Source: Dyadobacter tibetensis Y620-1 (GTDB lineage Bacteria > Bacteroidota > Bacteroidia > Cytophagales > Spirosomataceae). Taken from it: a stretch of DNA of 64,000 nt. The stretch covers positions 186,001-250,000 of the forward strand of contig NZ_AZQN01000003.1 of NCBI RefSeq assembly GCF_000566685.1, given 5' to 3'. The notes under the pieces are model-generated. The model did not search any database. It worked only from the letters and a program-made list of their open reading frames with translations, and was not told the origin of the DNA. Made by a program: the position numbers and the translations under genes. Position 1 is the first letter of the stretch. Every line of letters starts with the position of its first letter. Below, one piece after another: positions 62,397 through 64,000 of the stretch.

Positions 62397-63827
62397 ATGA
62401 GCAACGTTTCTACATCCACCGTACAGAAAACTTTTATAGATGAGGATTTCCTTCTGAAATCAGAATCTGCCAAAAGGCTATATCATGATTATGCGAAAGA
62501 TATGCCGATCATTGATTATCACTGTCACCTACCTCCCGATCAGATCGCGGCGGATAAGCAGTTTGATAATCTCACCCAAATTTGGCTTTATGGCGACCAT
62601 TATAAATGGAGAGCCATGCGGGCCAATGGAATTAATGAAAGGTACTGTACCGGCGATGCAAGTGACTGGGAAAAATTTCAGCAGTGGGCTGCTACCGTTC
62701 CATATACTATGCGGAATCCCTTGTACCACTGGACTCATTTAGAACTATTACGGTATTTCGATATAGATATCCTTCTGAACGCAGACTCTGCCCAGGAAAT
62801 ATATGAAGAGTGTTCTGCCAAATTAAAGCGTCCGGAATTCAGGGTGCAGGCCTTATTGAAAAAGATGAATGTAAAGGTAATCTGTACGACAGACGACCCT
62901 AACGATACTTTGGAATACCATAAGCGGATAGCTGCCAGTGAGCTGGGGATCGATGTGCTTCCTACCTTTAGGCCCGACAAGGCGATGTTACTTATCGATG
63001 AGCCAGAGGCATTTATATCCTATCTTTCGGTACTCGCGTCACTTACAGGCGGACAGTCTATCGAAAGCTATGAAGCCCTATTAGGTGCACTTGAAAAACG
63101 CCATGATTTTTTTGCTGCTATGGGAGGGAAGTTGTCCGACCATGGTTTATCCCATATTTATGCGAGCCTGGACCGGGAAGCCGCAGCCCGGGCCATGGCT
63201 AAATCTTTAAGAGGGGAGCTGGCGTCGGAGTCGGATCGGACTGCCTTCAAATCGGTCTTGCTTCACGATTTGGCTAAAATGGATCATGCCAAAGGGTGGA
63301 CGCAACAGTTTCATCTTGGGGCCCTGCGAAATAATAACGCCAGAGCTCTCCGGGAGCTAGGCCCCGATACGGGCTGGGACTCCATTGGGGACTACAGTCA
63401 AGCCGAAAATTTATCGTCGTTTCTGAATACCTTGGACTCCACCAATCAGTTGGCCAAAACGATTCTTTATAACCTGAATCCTGCCGACAACGAGGTGCTG
63501 GCAACCATGACGGGTAACTATAACGACGGAACCATTGCTGGCAAAATGCAGTTTGGGTCGGGCTGGTGGTTCCTGGACCAGAAAGATGGAATGGAGAAAC
63601 AAATGAATACTTTGTCCAATATGGGACTACTTAGCCGCTTCGTCGGTATGCTTACCGATTCACGAAGTTTTCTCTCATATCCCCGACATGAATATTTCAG
63701 AAGAATACTCTGCAACCTTATCGGTAACGATATCGAAAGCGGTGAACTACCCAATGACATCCCTTGGTTAGGGAAAATGGTTTCCGATATTTCTTATAAT
63801 AATGCCAAAGATTACTTTGGATTCTGA
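62397..63827 (+). CDS. uxaC: Glucuronate isomerase (uronate isomerase)
   Basis: This 476-residue amidohydrolase-superfamily enzyme interconverts D-glucuronate and D-fructuronate (also galacturonate and tagaturonate). The metal-binding start PIIDYHCHLPPDQIA, WLYGDHYKWRAMRANG, VICTTDDPNDTLEYH and FHLGALRNNNARALRELG are conserved. It is 56 nt after uxuA; together they perform two of the three steps from glucuronate to 2-keto-3-deoxygluconate. A terminator follows. Confidence 0.96.
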   Translation: MSNVSTSTVQKTFIDEDFLLKSESAKRLYHDYAKDMPIIDYHCHLPPDQIAADKQFDNLTQIWLYGDHYKWRAMRANGINERYCTGDASDWEKFQQWAATVPYTMRNPLYHWTHLELLRYFDIDILLNADSAQEIYEECSAKLKRPEFRVQALLKKMNVKVICTTDDPNDTLEYHKRIAASELGIDVLPTFRPDKAMLLIDEPEAFISYLSVLASLTGGQSIESYEALLGALEKRHDFFAAMGGKLSDHGLSHIYASLDREAAARAMAKSLRGELASESDRTAFKSVLLHDLAKMDHAKGWTQQFHLGALRNNNARALRELGPDTGWDSIGDYSQAENLSSFLNTLDSTNQLAKTILYNLNPADNEVLATMTGNYNDGTIAGKMQFGSGWWFLDQKDGMEKQMNTLSNMGLLSRFVGMLTDSRSFLSYPRHEYFRRILCNLIGNDIESGELPNDIPWLGKMVSDISYNNAKDYFGF

Positions 63828-63862
63828 TAGGTAAAATGTTGCTACAGAAATTAAAATAATTT

Positions 63863-63901
63863 AAAATAGCCCTCTACTCAGTGTTTTGGGCTATTTTTGT
63901 T
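63863..63901 (+). terminator. Terminator after uxaC
   Basis: An AAAATAGCCC / GGGCTATTTT stem (10 bp) with a loop of about 15 nt is followed by TTGTTTT. It closes the uxuA-uxaC transcript. The remaining ~100 nt to the window end show no recognisable feature. Confidence 0.8.
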
Positions 63902-64000
63902 TTGACTATTTTAGATTATTTAAAATAAAATTTTACCTAATCCAACACCCGGATGCCGAGCGTTTGCGTGTAGATTATATTATGTTATGGCAGATTTTAT

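Noticed and set aside
1..64000. Prophage, integrative element, CRISPR array, toxin-antitoxin or restriction system
   Set aside because: I found no integrase, transposase, direct-repeat array, attachment-site duplication, toxin-like pair or restriction/modification gene on either strand.

Overview
The window looks like a chromosomal segment from a Bacteroidota bacterium, most likely Cytophagia (Cytophagales, Spirosomaceae-like). The evidence is: promoter boxes of the Bacteroidota type (TAnnTTTG, once with a correctly spaced upstream TTTG), secreted proteins ending in type IX secretion (T9SS) sorting domains, a short NuoG without its molybdopterin domain, a BatD-like protein, and an exbB-exbD-exbD-tonB operon followed by an orphan phosphate-binding-type lipoprotein. 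GC content is moderate. I see no rRNA, tRNA, CRISPR array, transposase, phage or defence genes; the region reads as stable core genome with a few accessory secreted proteins.

Layout. 1-3.7 kb: recJ (cut by the window edge), ruvX, def, a nitrilase-family amidase and gatC. 4.1-10.3 kb: a Ton energy-transduction operon (exbB, two exbD, tonB, a small membrane protein, a PstS-like lipoprotein, a TPR protein). 10.3-15.8 kb: a small conserved-looking gene, a BatD-like protein, aroC, a small membrane protein, and a secreted oxidoreductase/SUMF1-domain pair. 15.9-26.2 kb: an Uup-type ABC-F ATPase, a DedA protein, a gamma carbonic anhydrase, yqgE, a metallophosphoesterase, gcvP and a DASH-type cryptochrome/photolyase. 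26.5-34.8 kb: complex I genes nuoA-J on the minus strand, ending in a terminator, with nuoK-N absent. 34.9-40.4 kb: two paralogous T9SS-exported SGNH esterases. 40.5-47.8 kb: obg, adk, a secreted protein divergent from an orphan sensor kinase, and valS. 48-53.4 kb: phenylalanine/tyrosine breakdown (hmgA, hppD, phhA, fahA) plus a flavin split-barrel protein. 53.4-59.1 kb: a T9SS-exported glycosidase-like protein, ettA and a DUF349 protein. 59.1-63.8 kb: a LacI regulator, an ECF sigma factor, uxuA and uxaC (hexuronate catabolism).

How the genes fit together. The Ton operon energises outer-membrane uptake. The T9SS cargo (two esterases and a glycosidase-like protein) and the uxuA/uxaC genes suggest a surface polysaccharide degrader that also uses uronic acids. 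The aromatic cluster turns Phe/Tyr into fumarate and acetoacetate; the aminotransferase and maleylacetoacetate isomerase steps are not encoded here. The nuo operon and gcvP supply respiration and one-carbon metabolism.

I did not find a clear-cut novel system. The most unusual points are: a glycosidase-like protein without the usual Asn-Glu catalytic pair; the Cys-rich tail of the short NuoG and the absence of nuoK-N; the unexplained flavin protein in the aromatic cluster; the permease-less phosphate-binding lipoprotein in the Ton operon; the orphan sensor kinase facing a secreted charged protein; a possible leaderless recJ transcript; and repeated operator-like motifs between the LacI regulator and the ECF sigma gene.
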